The notes beneath the pieces are model-generated. The model was not told the origin of the DNA. It saw only the letters and a list, made by a program, of their open reading frames with translations, and ran no database searches. This document shows, in pieces, positions 54,403 through 63,382 of a stretch of 64,000 nt of DNA (the first letter of the stretch is position 1; each line of letters begins with the position of its first letter). Position numbers and translations under genes: made by a program. The stretch comes from Ectobius pallidus (Eukaryota > Arthropoda > Insecta > Blattodea > Ectobiidae): contig CAXKWD010000002.1 of the NCBI GenBank assembly GCA_964059195.1, positions 154,025,042 through 154,089,041 of the forward strand. Direction: 5' to 3'.

Positions 54403-54591
54403 GACACGTGAAGTCAGAATGAAAAATTCAATGCCATAGCCAGGATTTGAACCAGGATCTTCCGCTCTCCGTGCCGATGCTCTAACCAACTGAGCCGGTA
54501 CAACATTAAATTCTCCAACTGACTCCACTGACTTTTGACTTCACGTGTCCATCTTAGCCTACACACGGCCAGTGTGAAAGAATTATCATTC
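54403..54591 (-). mobile_element. tRNA-SINE, single-module copy (189 bp)
   Basis: A 14-bp duplication CAAAATAACCACTG (54389-54402, 54592-54605) flanks one tRNA-like module (54433-54499). GTGAAGTCA/TGACTTCAC fold-back arms lie on either side. It is the simple form of the multimer at 21975-24382. Confidence 0.85.
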
Positions 54592-54755
54592 CAAAATAAC
54601 CACTGACAAATAAAGTTAAAATTGCTTGTCAATGAGTATGTTACAAATTATAACATTTCTACTTACTTAGGAGTATTAAACTAAATAAGCATTTTCCTTA
54701 GAAATCCTAGCTCTACATATTAATATGTTTTTAATATTTTGAATGTCTGTTCTAG

Positions 54756-54902
54756 CCGCAACATTTTGTTGATTCTCGGAGTGTTCGTGCTGTTGGTGGA
54801 AAAGGTGGAGATGGTGCTATTTCATTTCTTCAGGCATGGTGTAATGAAATGGGAGGACCAGATGGTGGAGATGGTGGTAATGGAGGTCATGTGATATTTC
54901 AG
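54756..54902 (+). CDS. MTG2: MTG2 (mitochondrial Obg-type GTPase), exon 2
   Basis: Forty-nine codons, phase 0 at both ends, acceptor CTGTTCTAG and donor CAG|GTAAAC. The peptide starts HFVDSRSVRAVGGKGGDG and includes NEMGGPDGGDGGNGGHVIF. This is the first half of the Obg fold: glycine-rich left-handed helices found only in Obg/CgtA GTPases, and the FVD-R-V-V-GG-GG-G-S-F start is that of the mitochondrial MTG2/GTPBP5 type. The protein acts in late assembly of the mitochondrial large ribosomal subunit. The G domain (G1-G5) must be encoded by later exons, which I did not find before 64000. With exon 1 it gives 93 residues. The exon is clean, with no stop, between a pogo MITE/SINE pair and a Harbinger-type element. 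Confidence 0.85.
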
Positions 54903-55716
54903 GTAAACATAATATACCTTACCATGAATTTCTTTATTTAATAAATAGCCAGGTAATTTTCTCTATTGTATTATCTTTGATGGTATGTGTACCTCTACAT
55001 GAAATGGGACCACTTTAGTTTCAGATAGGTTTTGTGGAATCGTCTTTCTGTAGTTTATCATTAATTCATTTTTGTATTTGTATGCTCTTGTGGATTTTGG
55101 TTCGGGAGGAGCTCACCAGGGTCTGAGGGTACTCATCAATTTTTTTGGTAAAATTAAGCCTTCAGATTTCATTTTAATATATTTTTTTAGTTATAAACAA
55201 AACAGTTTTATTTTAAACATATATCAAACTTTTTACTATTCCAAAATTTTGAAAAAAGACATTGAATTGAAATTTCAATACTTAATTCTATAACTAATAA
55301 TAAGTAGTGTTAGTGTAATGTAAAATATGTTGAGGGCCAATTGTATAAACAGTTTGATCTTGGATCAGAGACTAAACTGATCTCAGTTCACGATGAACTC
55401 GGAAATTTTTGTTGTATAAACGTTAATCTGAGATCAATTCGCACTGAACTAGGATCAATTTTGACTGGAGAAATTTCTCCGATCAAACTCGTTGATCTCA
55501 GTTCAAGGGGATGTTTTCTTTTTTGAGACATAAGATTAGCTCATTATAAACATAATTTTAGGCCTACCTGTGTGGTTACGATAAATATCAAGAAAATACA
55601 CAAAAGACAACTTCATACATTTCTAGCTATAACGTAGTTGTGCGTATATAGGCTATGTTTAGGCTCCTTATAATGCAGTGTAACATAACTCTAGAACATA
55701 ACCTGTACGTTATTAC

Positions 55717-57625
55717 TAGGGTCCGAACTTTTATACACTGATCGCTGCATGAAGGCGATCGCAAGATACCTGCGACTTGTGCATAGCGTGACGTCATTGC
55801 CTAAGTATAGTCATAGTACAGCAAAACAGAGCAGGTCGCAACGCCAGCAGTACATAGTGTGTCTCGCAACTGTGATGAGCTGATGACTAGTTATGCCTCC
55901 AACACGAAAATCGAAATATTCACGTATAACTGAACTTACAGAAGAATTTGGGAGTGAATATTTTACAGCAAGTGGTGACAGGATTGAATGTAAGTTATGC
56001 AAAATAGAGATAAAAAGTATTGTTAGACGAGTAATTCAAGATCACTGCAATAGTAAAAAGCACGTTCGACATATGAAGCTTTTGTCCATTAAAGAGCATC
56101 CAAGAGACACATTTCTGTCACATAGGCAGTCTGAATTTTATAAAGATCTGTGTAACATGATGATCAAATCTAATATTCCACTGAACAAAGTAAACAACAC
56201 TTACTTCAAAGCATTTCTGGAAAAATACACACACAAAGAAATTCCCTCAGACACCATACTTCGTAAGTGTTATTTAGGGAATTGCTATGAACAAGTATTA
56301 CGTACCATACGAGAAAATGTGGCGGATGAAATGATTTGGGTTTCAATAGACGAAACTACAGATGTATCACAGAGATGTGTAGCAAACGTAATTATTGGTA
56401 CACTGTCTCCTGAGTGCCCCAGTAAAAAATATCTCTTGACATGTGAGCAGTTAGAATCTGTAAATCATTCAACGCTTACACGTCTGTTTAATCAAGCCAT
56501 GTCACTTCTATGGCCACAAGGCATATTGCATGAAAAAGTGCTTCTTTTCGTGACAGATGCTGCCCCTTATATGGTTAAAGCTGCAAAACATATCAAGGTG
56601 TCGTATCCTAGAATGATTCATGTAACGTGTCTGGCCCATGGACTACACAGAGTGGCCGAAGAAATCAGATCCAATTTTGACAGTGTGGACAGTTTCGTAT
56701 CTAATATGAAAAAGGTATTTTTAAAATCACCTTCGAGAATACAGACATTTCGTACGATCGCAAGAGGAATTCCTTTACCTCCACAACCTGTCATCACTCG
56801 ATGGGGGACCTGGCTCGATGCAGTCTTGTATTATGCAAATAATTATGAATCCATTGTAAACGTAATTAACACATTGGATACCAATGATAGTACTGCAATT
56901 GCGAAAGCACAATCTCTCCTTTCAGATGACTTATTTTGCGACCTACAATATATAACACAAAACTTCCATTGTGTTGCAAAAGCGATAAAACTCTTAGAGT
57001 CTTCAGACTTGAAAATGTATGATGCCGTCGACCTGGTAGAAGAAACATTTAAAACAGTAAGTGAGGTACCAGAAAACCCATCTGCAGAGAACATCAAAAC
57101 AAAATTCAAGACTGTGCTTCAAAAAAACAGCGGATATGAATTTTTGTGTCAAGTGAGAGGTATTTTGCTGGAAAATGAAAGCATAACAAACAGTGATAGT
57201 AACTACAAAGACTGCAAGTATTTTATGTTTGCACCTATCACCTCAACAGACGTGGAAAGAAGCTTTTCCAGGTATAAGCTTTGTTTAAGTGATAATAGAA
57301 GGGGAATGAAGTTTGCTACATTGCGAATGTATATTGTCGTCCATTGTAACCAATGTGTTGACTAAATTGAATGTAGTGCTTTACATTCACAAATGGTAAT
57401 GTGTTCAAATGTAAATTATAATAATAATGTTGCCACACTTTCTCATTTTTGTTCAATGTATAAAATTAATACCATACCGTACGTACACAATATGACCACT
57501 TTTACCTTCCCCCGATTATACCTCTCCTCTTCCTTGTTGTCATCACATGATGACCTCACCTCTCCGTCTTGCTATAGTCCATACTCCGACAACTTTTCGT
57601 TCCCTGTATGAAAGTTCGGGCCCTA
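55717..57625 (+). mobile_element. apparently autonomous hAT transposon (1909 bp)
   Basis: Ends TAGGGTCCGAACTTT and AAAGTTCGGGCCCTA (one internal difference, T/C) are flanked by a perfect 8-bp duplication GTTATTAC (55709-55716, 57626-57633). One uninterrupted transposase gene lies inside, so all parts for mobility appear present. Confidence 0.9.
55893..57365 (+). CDS. hAT transposase (CGGBP1-like family)
   Basis: 490 codons, no interruption. Residues 33-57 form a BED-type finger (C33, C36, H51, H57: CKLC .. HCNSKKH). The region 64-130 (LSHRQSEFYKDLC, NIPLNKVNNTYFKAFLEKY) matches the part shared with vertebrate CGGBP1, itself a domesticated hAT. The RNase H-like core shows D153 (SIDETTDVS), D222 (FVTDAAP) and E455 (TSTDVERSFSRYK), the expected D-D-E, with CLAHGLH (246-252) and TRWGTW (302-307) as the family's insertion-domain motifs. 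ERSFSRYK begins the C-terminal dimerisation region. The start follows 176 bp of leader inside the element. The protein is complete by family standards; activity is inferred, not shown. Confidence 0.9.
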   Translation: MPPTRKSKYSRITELTEEFGSEYFTASGDRIECKLCKIEIKSIVRRVIQDHCNSKKHVRHMKLLSIKEHPRDTFLSHRQSEFYKDLCNMMIKSNIPLNKVNNTYFKAFLEKYTHKEIPSDTILRKCYLGNCYEQVLRTIRENVADEMIWVSIDETTDVSQRCVANVIIGTLSPECPSKKYLLTCEQLESVNHSTLTRLFNQAMSLLWPQGILHEKVLLFVTDAAPYMVKAAKHIKVSYPRMIHVTCLAHGLHRVAEEIRSNFDSVDSFVSNMKKVFLKSPSRIQTFRTIARGIPLPPQPVITRWGTWLDAVLYYANNYESIVNVINTLDTNDSTAIAKAQSLLSDDLFCDLQYITQNFHCVAKAIKLLESSDLKMYDAVDLVEETFKTVSEVPENPSAENIKTKFKTVLQKNSGYEFLCQVRGILLENESITNSDSNYKDCKYFMFAPITSTDVERSFSRYKLCLSDNRRGMKFATLRMYIVVHCNQCVD

Positions 57626-57961
57626 GTTATTACTGTCATCTCATTCCAATTGTCAGATATCTCGTAGTGATAAAAATGATGAATTTCATTGGGCTCCTCG
57701 TGTGTTTTATTTTGTATAGAGCAAATGCTGGCATAATCCAAATACAGATAGCTCCTTAAGCTCCGCCCACTCCAGCCATTGCGATCCTGTGGCGACGGCC
57801 CGCTAGTCCTTTTCGTGCTCTACCAAAGCATTTGCACTGATTACTACAATATGAAAATAACCCTTGTACCACAATTGCAATTAATTCGAAATTATCAATC
57901 TTCACCATTTCATACAGCTCTCTAAACTTAAATACACGAATTCTCGCTGCACACCCTAATG

Positions 57962-58090
57962 TTCACTCGATGGTGTAGTGGTAAAACGACTAGCTATCAT
58001 GCTAGTGGTCCCGTGTTCGAATCCCCTTAGGTCCAAAATTTTTAGGATAGGAATAGGTAGGTAGGGTAAAGGAGAAAAGGGATTGAATAG
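57962..58090 (+). repeat. tRNA-like SINE module
   Basis: A box TGGTGTAGTGG (57971), anticodon-like stem CTAGC/GCTAG and B box GTGTTCGAATCC (58013). The loop is not canonical, so it is SINE-derived. A relative is at about 10498. Confidence 0.55.
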
Positions 58091-58928
58091 TAGAAAGAGG
58101 AAAGGAGGGAGGGGAAATAACAATTTTCCAAATTTTCAAAACGCTGCTAAACGAGAGACATCTGGTGGAACTACTAGAAATCTCGAGTGGGAGAAGCTTA
58201 AGGGTCAACCTGTTTTTGGATTTTCCCCAAATGCTTTCTTCGTTAACTTTTTTGTGTGTCCTATAAACTCTTTCAGAACAGAAGGCAGTCATTGGTTAAA
58301 AACTTCATTGGGCTATTAAGTTTAAAATTGATAGAGAAAAGTTCCCTGGAATACCTGGTTTCTATGAATGACAAACATAACAGATGAAGAAAAAATTGTC
58401 AAGTTTTTACTTAAAGCATTACTCTATTAATCTTACATCTCCGCTTTTATACAATTCATGAGACGAAGCATTTATACATCCTTAGCCGTGAAAATGTTAA
58501 GCCCATTTATATCGCCAGAAATGAAATTACCAGAACATTTTTCATTGCATTTTGCTCCTGCACGGATGTTATCGCTTCCGTTTTTTTGGATTTCTCAAGA
58601 CAATTTCAACCAATACATCCTTGTCCTCCTTGAAAATATTAAAGGAACGATCCTTTTTCTGCTTAATTTCGATCATATTTTCCCTTCCTTTCGCACAGCA
58701 CATGGTCTGAGTATGAAGGAAAACAGAGTAACAATGGTCTCGCCTCGCGATTCTCAGCTGTTTCTGCGATGTTGCCAAGCGCTCATATATGAACTAGGAT
58801 CAAAATTGAACTTCAATTAATTGATCTTAGATCAGTGTTATACAATACGACTCGAGCCTGAACTCAGATCATTTTCTGAACTTAGATCATAATTGATCTC
58901 CAGTCAGTGATGTTTATACAATCGGCCC

Positions 58929-59387
58929 TAAGAGTAATAAACACTCTATTTAAGAATACTAAATGAGAAGTGCATTATAATTTAGTGAAATTTTTAGAAA
59001 TATTTTGCTTCAAATTGTGCAGAAAGGGTTGACTTCCTCAATACAAACATTCAACCAGTTTTGAAAATTTCATATGCGTTTTCCACTTAAATCTAGAGTA
59101 ACTTCAGACGTCGCATAATATAAACATCAGAAGAGATCATTAAGGGGAGAAGGTACCTTCTATCTCCACCATGTTAAATTTGTCAATTTAATCGTACCTT
59201 TCTCAAGAACTGTAATTAGTAGACAAATTAAATTTTTCCACTTACATTTACCCTCCTTAGCAACGAAGTGGCATTTTTTAGAGGAATATCTTAAAAAATA
59301 TAGTATCTAGAATTTTTTATAATTTCCCTTGAATGCACGTAGTCCACATAATTGGGCCCATTGTGCCCCTCTTACTGGAGAACTCAT
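58929..59387. other. no gene recognised
   Basis: AT-rich sequence between the Harbinger-type MITE and the LINE fragment; no motif seen. Confidence 0.4.
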
Positions 59388-60170
59388 TCAAGTCCCGTTG
59401 CCTTCAAGAAGGACAGGATCGATCTTGGATTCATTCAGTTTATCTGAGCCCAGGAGAAAGTGTCTGACTGTGGCAAGTGCTTCACACTCGCACAATATGT
59501 GTAGAGAAGGCTCATCTTCCCTACCACACTTCCTACATGTAGGATCCGCACTCAGCTTCGTCACATGTAGGTGTCTCTTTAGGGTGTTGTGTCCTGTTAA
59601 CATGCCAACTACACTCCTAAGTTGTGCCCGATTAAAGGCTAGCAGAATCCTGCTGTTCTTCTTGCTAGGTCCCTCGATCATGGACTGAGCCTGCCTAGCA
59701 GTAGTTGGATTACTCCATAAAGTGCCGTGTTGAAGTGATATCCAATCTAGAACCTCACTTCTGGCCCTTCTTCGAGTGATACCAAGGACAGGTTCCGGTC
59801 CAATGAAAGCATAGATGAAGGAGGGCCTAATGATGGAGACATAGAGCCAGTAAACCACAGGTGGTTTTAGTCCCCACCTCACACCAAAGGCAGGCCCACA
59901 CACTATTGCAATGTGCTCTTTCCACGTCAGCCTAGAATCCAGAATAACTCCCAGATACTTGACCGACGTGGATCTTAGCAGCTTCTTCCCAAAGAAGATC
60001 GGCACATGCAAACCATCCAGCCGTCTCTTCCTCATGAAAACAATGAGGTTAGTTTTATCAGGATTCGCCGACAATTCTACCTCATGACACCACCTTTCAA
60101 CAGCTTCCAGGACACTTTGAATAAGACCGGAAACTGTATCAGCGAATTTGCCTCTCACCACAATGCAGAC
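59388..60170 (-). pseudogene. Jockey-type LINE, RT end with internal deletion
   Basis: The frame resumes just after the RT catalytic block: VRGKFADTVSGLIQSVLEAV, then LSANPDKTNLIVFMRKRR, STSVKYLGVILDSRLTWKEH and KPPVVYWLYVSIIRPSF. About 100 residues that normally follow are missing, and ARSEVLDWISLQ resumes. The C-terminal finger CRKCGREDEPSLHILCECEA is complete. It is interrupted upstream by the Harbinger at 60174. Dead copy. Confidence 0.85.
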
Positions 60171-60173
60171 ATT

Positions 60174-62300
60174 GGGCCGTATTCATAAAGAAAAGGATAT
60201 GCTTATACTAGCAAAATAGGAAGGAAATCCTTCTGCTTGTATTCATAATAAATTCAAACAGAACCTTCTACTTGTAGGGCACAAGCATATCCTTACACTC
60301 ATATAAAAGTAAAGGGGTATACATAATCTTGACCTTTTACTTTAAATAAAAAGAATATCCTTAAAAAAAAACGAGGTTGGTCAGTATCAGTCTCACCTCT
60401 GTAATAAAAGGTTGTTTCCGCGATTTTCAGCGTGATGGCAGATGTTGTGGATGTGAGGGATGTGAAACATTACAAGCCCCGCTTACCTACACTAGTTCGA
60501 GATTTAAAAATGTTATACTGTTTTGAAGAAGAAAATGTACAATGGCTTGCGGACAGATTTTTAGGTAAAAGTGAAGAAACTCGGGGAGGTGCGTTGTCCT
60601 CTGTTCATAGAATGAAGGTATGCTTACGTTATCTCAGTGATCCTGGCTATCAAAACGGTATCGGTCAAGAACTTGGTGTTAGTCAAGCTACGGTGTCTTG
60701 GACTGTCAATGCTGTAGTTGACAGTATAATTGCAAATTCAAATGAATGGATAGTTTCCAACTACCAACACTGAAATAACAGAGGCAAAACAGTTGTGGCA
60801 AACTAAATATAAGTTTCCAACAGCTATCGGTGTTGTTAATTGTACCCACATAGGGATATTAAAACCAAAACTCCATGGAGATGAATACATTAATCGAAAA
60901 GGTAAGCCTACTCTGAATGTTCAAGCCACTTGTGACGCCATAGAAATGCTCACTAGTGTCGATGTTAGTTGGCCTGGATCCATGCATGACTCCAGAATAT
61001 GGAAAAATTCACAAATGGCATTACAAATAAGAAATAAAGGCAATGTTGTGCTACTTGGTGATGACGGATATGGGGTAGAACCATGCCTCATGACACCATT
61101 TAGAAATCCCACTCCTGGAGCAGAAGTAAATTATAACAAGCTTTTGAAAAAAGAAAGATCAATAATTGAACGATATTTTGGCCAACTGAAACACCGGTTT
61201 CCTATCTTACAATACGTTTGTCACGTGAAATTGGAAAATGTACCAAAATTAATCGTTACCTGTCTTGTGCTCCATAACGTTGAAAAAACTTTGGGCGATC
61301 CTGATTTCGAACCTGCTGAAGAAGCACCAGAAGAAGATGAAGAAAACTATGACATTATTAATAATGACGAACTACCTCTTCACCATCAAGGACAAGAAAT
61401 CAGAAGAAACTTGAGTATTGTAATCAATAATTTTAATGATTATTAAGTGTAATTGTGTTAAAATGTCTTGTTAAACAAATTACACATTTTCGAAATTACA
61501 AAAATACACAAGTTTGGGAAAAAATTGTGTTTGTCTAATAAAAAAGTCAAATAATATGTTTTGGTAAAGGTTTTATAACATGAAGTACGTTCCGCTTGCA
61601 TCAAGACTAGTTGTTTGTGTAGTTTCCTTATGCTGCATAATTTCCAGCTTCTTGTCATAGTATTACCTTTGCACTATACTTGTGCGGTCGTGCTGTAACA
61701 GAACTAAGCGTTGGAGTTCTTTTGTAGTCAGTCCTCTAGTTTCATCGGTTTCATACTTCTCTGTTACTAATTTTCTTTTTGGTGCCAACAATGGTTGAAC
61801 AGCCATGACACTATTAACTGATTGCTTAGATGATACATCACTCCCTCTTTGCTGAGTAGATCTGTCTGCATCAATCCCAATCTGCATGGCCCCTCCAATT
61901 CTTCCTATTGTAGGATTGTTGTCACCTTCCAAAGCTTTTAGTAAATGTTTCTCCCAAGCTAACAATTGTATCACTTTATTCCCAGTTTGATTTAGGTTCG
62001 TCTTTTTCTTCAACCTTGCTTTCATATTGTTAATTTTTTTAATAAACCTTTCGCATCAAGTGGCTTATCAATTGTTGCTTCGTACTTCTTTGGAAGTATT
62101 GCAGTGGCCTCGTCTTTTCTTCGTTTCATGTTTGGTACCTGAGATTTCTCCAAAATCACGGGAGCAGCGGCAATACCTTCTGCTATCAACTGTAGTTTGT
62201 TACTAGCGTTTCCTACGCTATCACTGTCACTTTTATTACTTGATGACTGCATCATCACTGATGGAGAACGCTCACTGATACAATCCGTAGCACAACTGAG
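60174..62300 (+). mobile_element. PIF/Harbinger transposon, right end not found
   Basis: The left end GGGCCGTATTCATAAAG lies directly in the LINE RT gene. It has the usual two genes, transposase (plus) and a partner on the minus strand, convergent. No GGGCCGTATTC-type right end was found before 62555, so the element is truncated. Confidence 0.75.
60432..61446 (+). pseudogene. Harbinger transposase (HARBI1-like), inactive
   Basis: The first frame (60432-60773) has the N-terminal helix region ending ELGVSQATVSWTVNAVVDSI. A frameshift near 60752 leads to the second frame (to 61446). The DDE core reads GVVNCTHI, GSMHDSRIW and SIIERYFGQLKHRFPI. In the family the first block is G-(V/I)-(V/I)-D-C-T-H; here the first catalytic Asp is Asn. 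The second Asp and the Glu are kept. An acidic C-terminus (EEAPEEDEENYD) follows. Both the frameshift and the Asp to Asn change predict loss of activity. An alternative, that the frameshift is a small intron, is possible since the family sometimes has one. Confidence 0.85.
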
Positions 62301-62330
62301 TAATGCGTGAGCAAAGTGACGGAAGCAGGT
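61663..62330 (-). pseudogene. Harbinger partner protein, C-terminal part
   Basis: Two frames: 62330-62022 reads CFRHFAHALLSCATDCISER, later PNMKRRKDEATAILPKK; 62025-61663 reads KVIQLLAWEKHLLKALE, then RKLVTEKYETDETRGLTTKE. In Harbingers the second gene encodes a Myb/SANT-type DNA-binding partner needed for nuclear import and end binding. Position and orientation fit that gene, but the Myb domain itself is not visible, so this would be its C-terminal part. A TAA lies just before the start of the open frame. Confidence 0.45.
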
Positions 62331-62555
62331 TAGGACATCTTAGAATACATTCTAGCTTTATTAAATTGTATTGGAAGTACCACGTCTGCAGGAGGGTAGC
62401 ACGGCAGTTGAAGTATAGCTGTTGACAATGGTTGCGAAGGTGCCGAAACTAGTTCAGGTAAACTATACCAAAAGTGAAGTTTTTGTGTAAAAATTCAACT
62501 CTTGTATAATTATTACATTCTAGCTTGTCGCTCAGGTCTTACACGAGCCAACCTT
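62301..62555. other. junction between Harbinger and viral-like element
   Basis: No gene. Neither a Harbinger right end nor a recognisable left end of the adjacent element was seen. Confidence 0.4.
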
Positions 62556-62855
62556 TTACTTGCGCTCGAAGTCGTGGTTCGTTAGGGCTTTTTTTAGACG
62601 AATTCCTCTGCCGGATGTATAAGGTTTTAAAAATAGACCCTTGCCGTCTCTGTGCTGGCGTGTGAGCTCATCGATCCCCTCCTTTCCCAAAGCAATGCTT
62701 TCCAGTATACGGTTATGTCGTACGTGTTCTCCAAGCTGTTTCTTATAGTTTTTTTGCAGAATTAACAGCTTTAGCAATCTATGCTGCGGAAACCCAGAGC
62801 CCATAGAGCAGAAAGACCAGCTAATAGGGGTAAAATCGGTAAAAAAAACCTCCAA
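62556..62855 (-). CDS. small basic protein of the viral-like element, function unknown
   Basis: About 99 codons; the better start may be the internal ATG at 62804. Visible features are a leucine-rich helix (LLKLLILQKNYKKQLGEH) and a basic, glycine-containing tail (KGLFLKPYTSGRGIRLKKA). It overlaps the end of the PLA2 ORF by 35 bp in another frame, as is common in compact viral genomes. The name is left open. Confidence 0.45.
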   Translation of the reverse strand: MEVFFTDFTPISWSFCSMGSGFPQHRLLKLLILQKNYKKQLGEHVRHNRILESIALGKEGIDELTRQHRDGKGLFLKPYTSGRGIRLKKALTNHDFERK

Positions 62856-63300
62856 TCTTTTTAGGCGACTTCAAAACTCTTTTCTTTTTTTGTTCTTTTT
62901 CTTTGCCACCACCTTCAGTTTTGCCAGCCTTCAGTTTCTGAATTTTATCCAGTCCAGCACCCATTTTAACTTTCCCCTTCATGATTTTCGAAACGGCATA
63001 AGCCGCAGCACGTACTCCAAAGCTTGCGTCGTGTGCCTTAAAACGGTTAGATGCTTGTGCCAATTTCAAGTCTGCTATATGTCGATCGTTTATATCCGAA
63101 CTCTGCGCGTAGTTTATATCATGTAACTTACAAGCTTCGTCCAGAGGATTGATTCCTGTATCGCCTCTTTTTAAACGTTTTTCTAGTTTGGTTCCTGGAC
63201 CACAAAATCTATACTTTGGTATGTGTAGTTCCACAGGCAGTTTATTAATGAGCGTATTGATCACGCCTTCTCCACGGCGACGTTGTATTCGCGGCGCCAT
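62821..63300 (-). CDS. parvovirus-type phospholipase A2 domain protein
   Basis: 159 codons from MAPRIQRRRG. The PLA2 core shows FCGPGT (calcium loop, Y/F-xG-PG) and DEACKLHDINYA (catalytic H-D pair), as in the VP1-unique PLA2 of parvoviruses and the related domain in adintovirus-like elements. The first 15 residues are basic. After the core an Ala/Lys-rich stretch (RAAAYAVSKIMKGKVKMGAG) and a very basic tail (GGGKEKEQKKKRVLKSPKK) follow. In virions this enzyme modifies endosomal membranes during entry. The frame is uninterrupted here. It does not resemble secreted animal PLA2, which has a signal peptide and many disulfides. Confidence 0.75.
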   Translation of the reverse strand: MAPRIQRRRGEGVINTLINKLPVELHIPKYRFCGPGTKLEKRLKRGDTGINPLDEACKLHDINYAQSSDINDRHIADLKLAQASNRFKAHDASFGVRAAAYAVSKIMKGKVKMGAGLDKIQKLKAGKTEGGGKEKEQKKKRVLKSPKKIGGFFYRFYPY

Positions 63301-63382
63301 ACTGACTGCACCACCTGCACCGTCTTGCTTTTTATAGGCTTAAAAGCGATTGCTATTACGCCTAGCCCTATTATTTCTCATC

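Larger units (their letters stand above)
8289..54755 (+). other. MTG2 intron 1, about 46.5 kb, filled with mobile elements
   Basis: The interval is bounded by a GT donor after exon 1 (AAG|GTACAA) and an AG acceptor before exon 2 (CTGTTCTAG|CCG). Both junctions are phase 0. No other host exon was recognised inside. Almost all of it can be assigned to nested LINE, Penelope, hAT, Harbinger, piggyBac, Tc1/mariner and SINE copies described separately. Confidence 0.6.
55334..58928. mobile_element. Harbinger-type MITE carrying an intact hAT
   Basis: Ends GGGCCAATTGTATAAACA (55334) and TGTTTATACAATCGGCCC (58928) with TGA/TAA flanks as a decayed 3-bp duplication. Subterminal regions on both sides repeat GATCTNAGTTCA-like motifs. 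The hAT at 55717-57625 and a SINE-like module near 57966 inserted into it. No Harbinger coding remains. Confidence 0.75.

Noticed and set aside
62821..63300. Cellular secreted phospholipase A2
   Set aside because: No signal peptide or disulfide pattern; the short core and basic tails match the viral VP1-type enzyme, beside a packaging ATPase.
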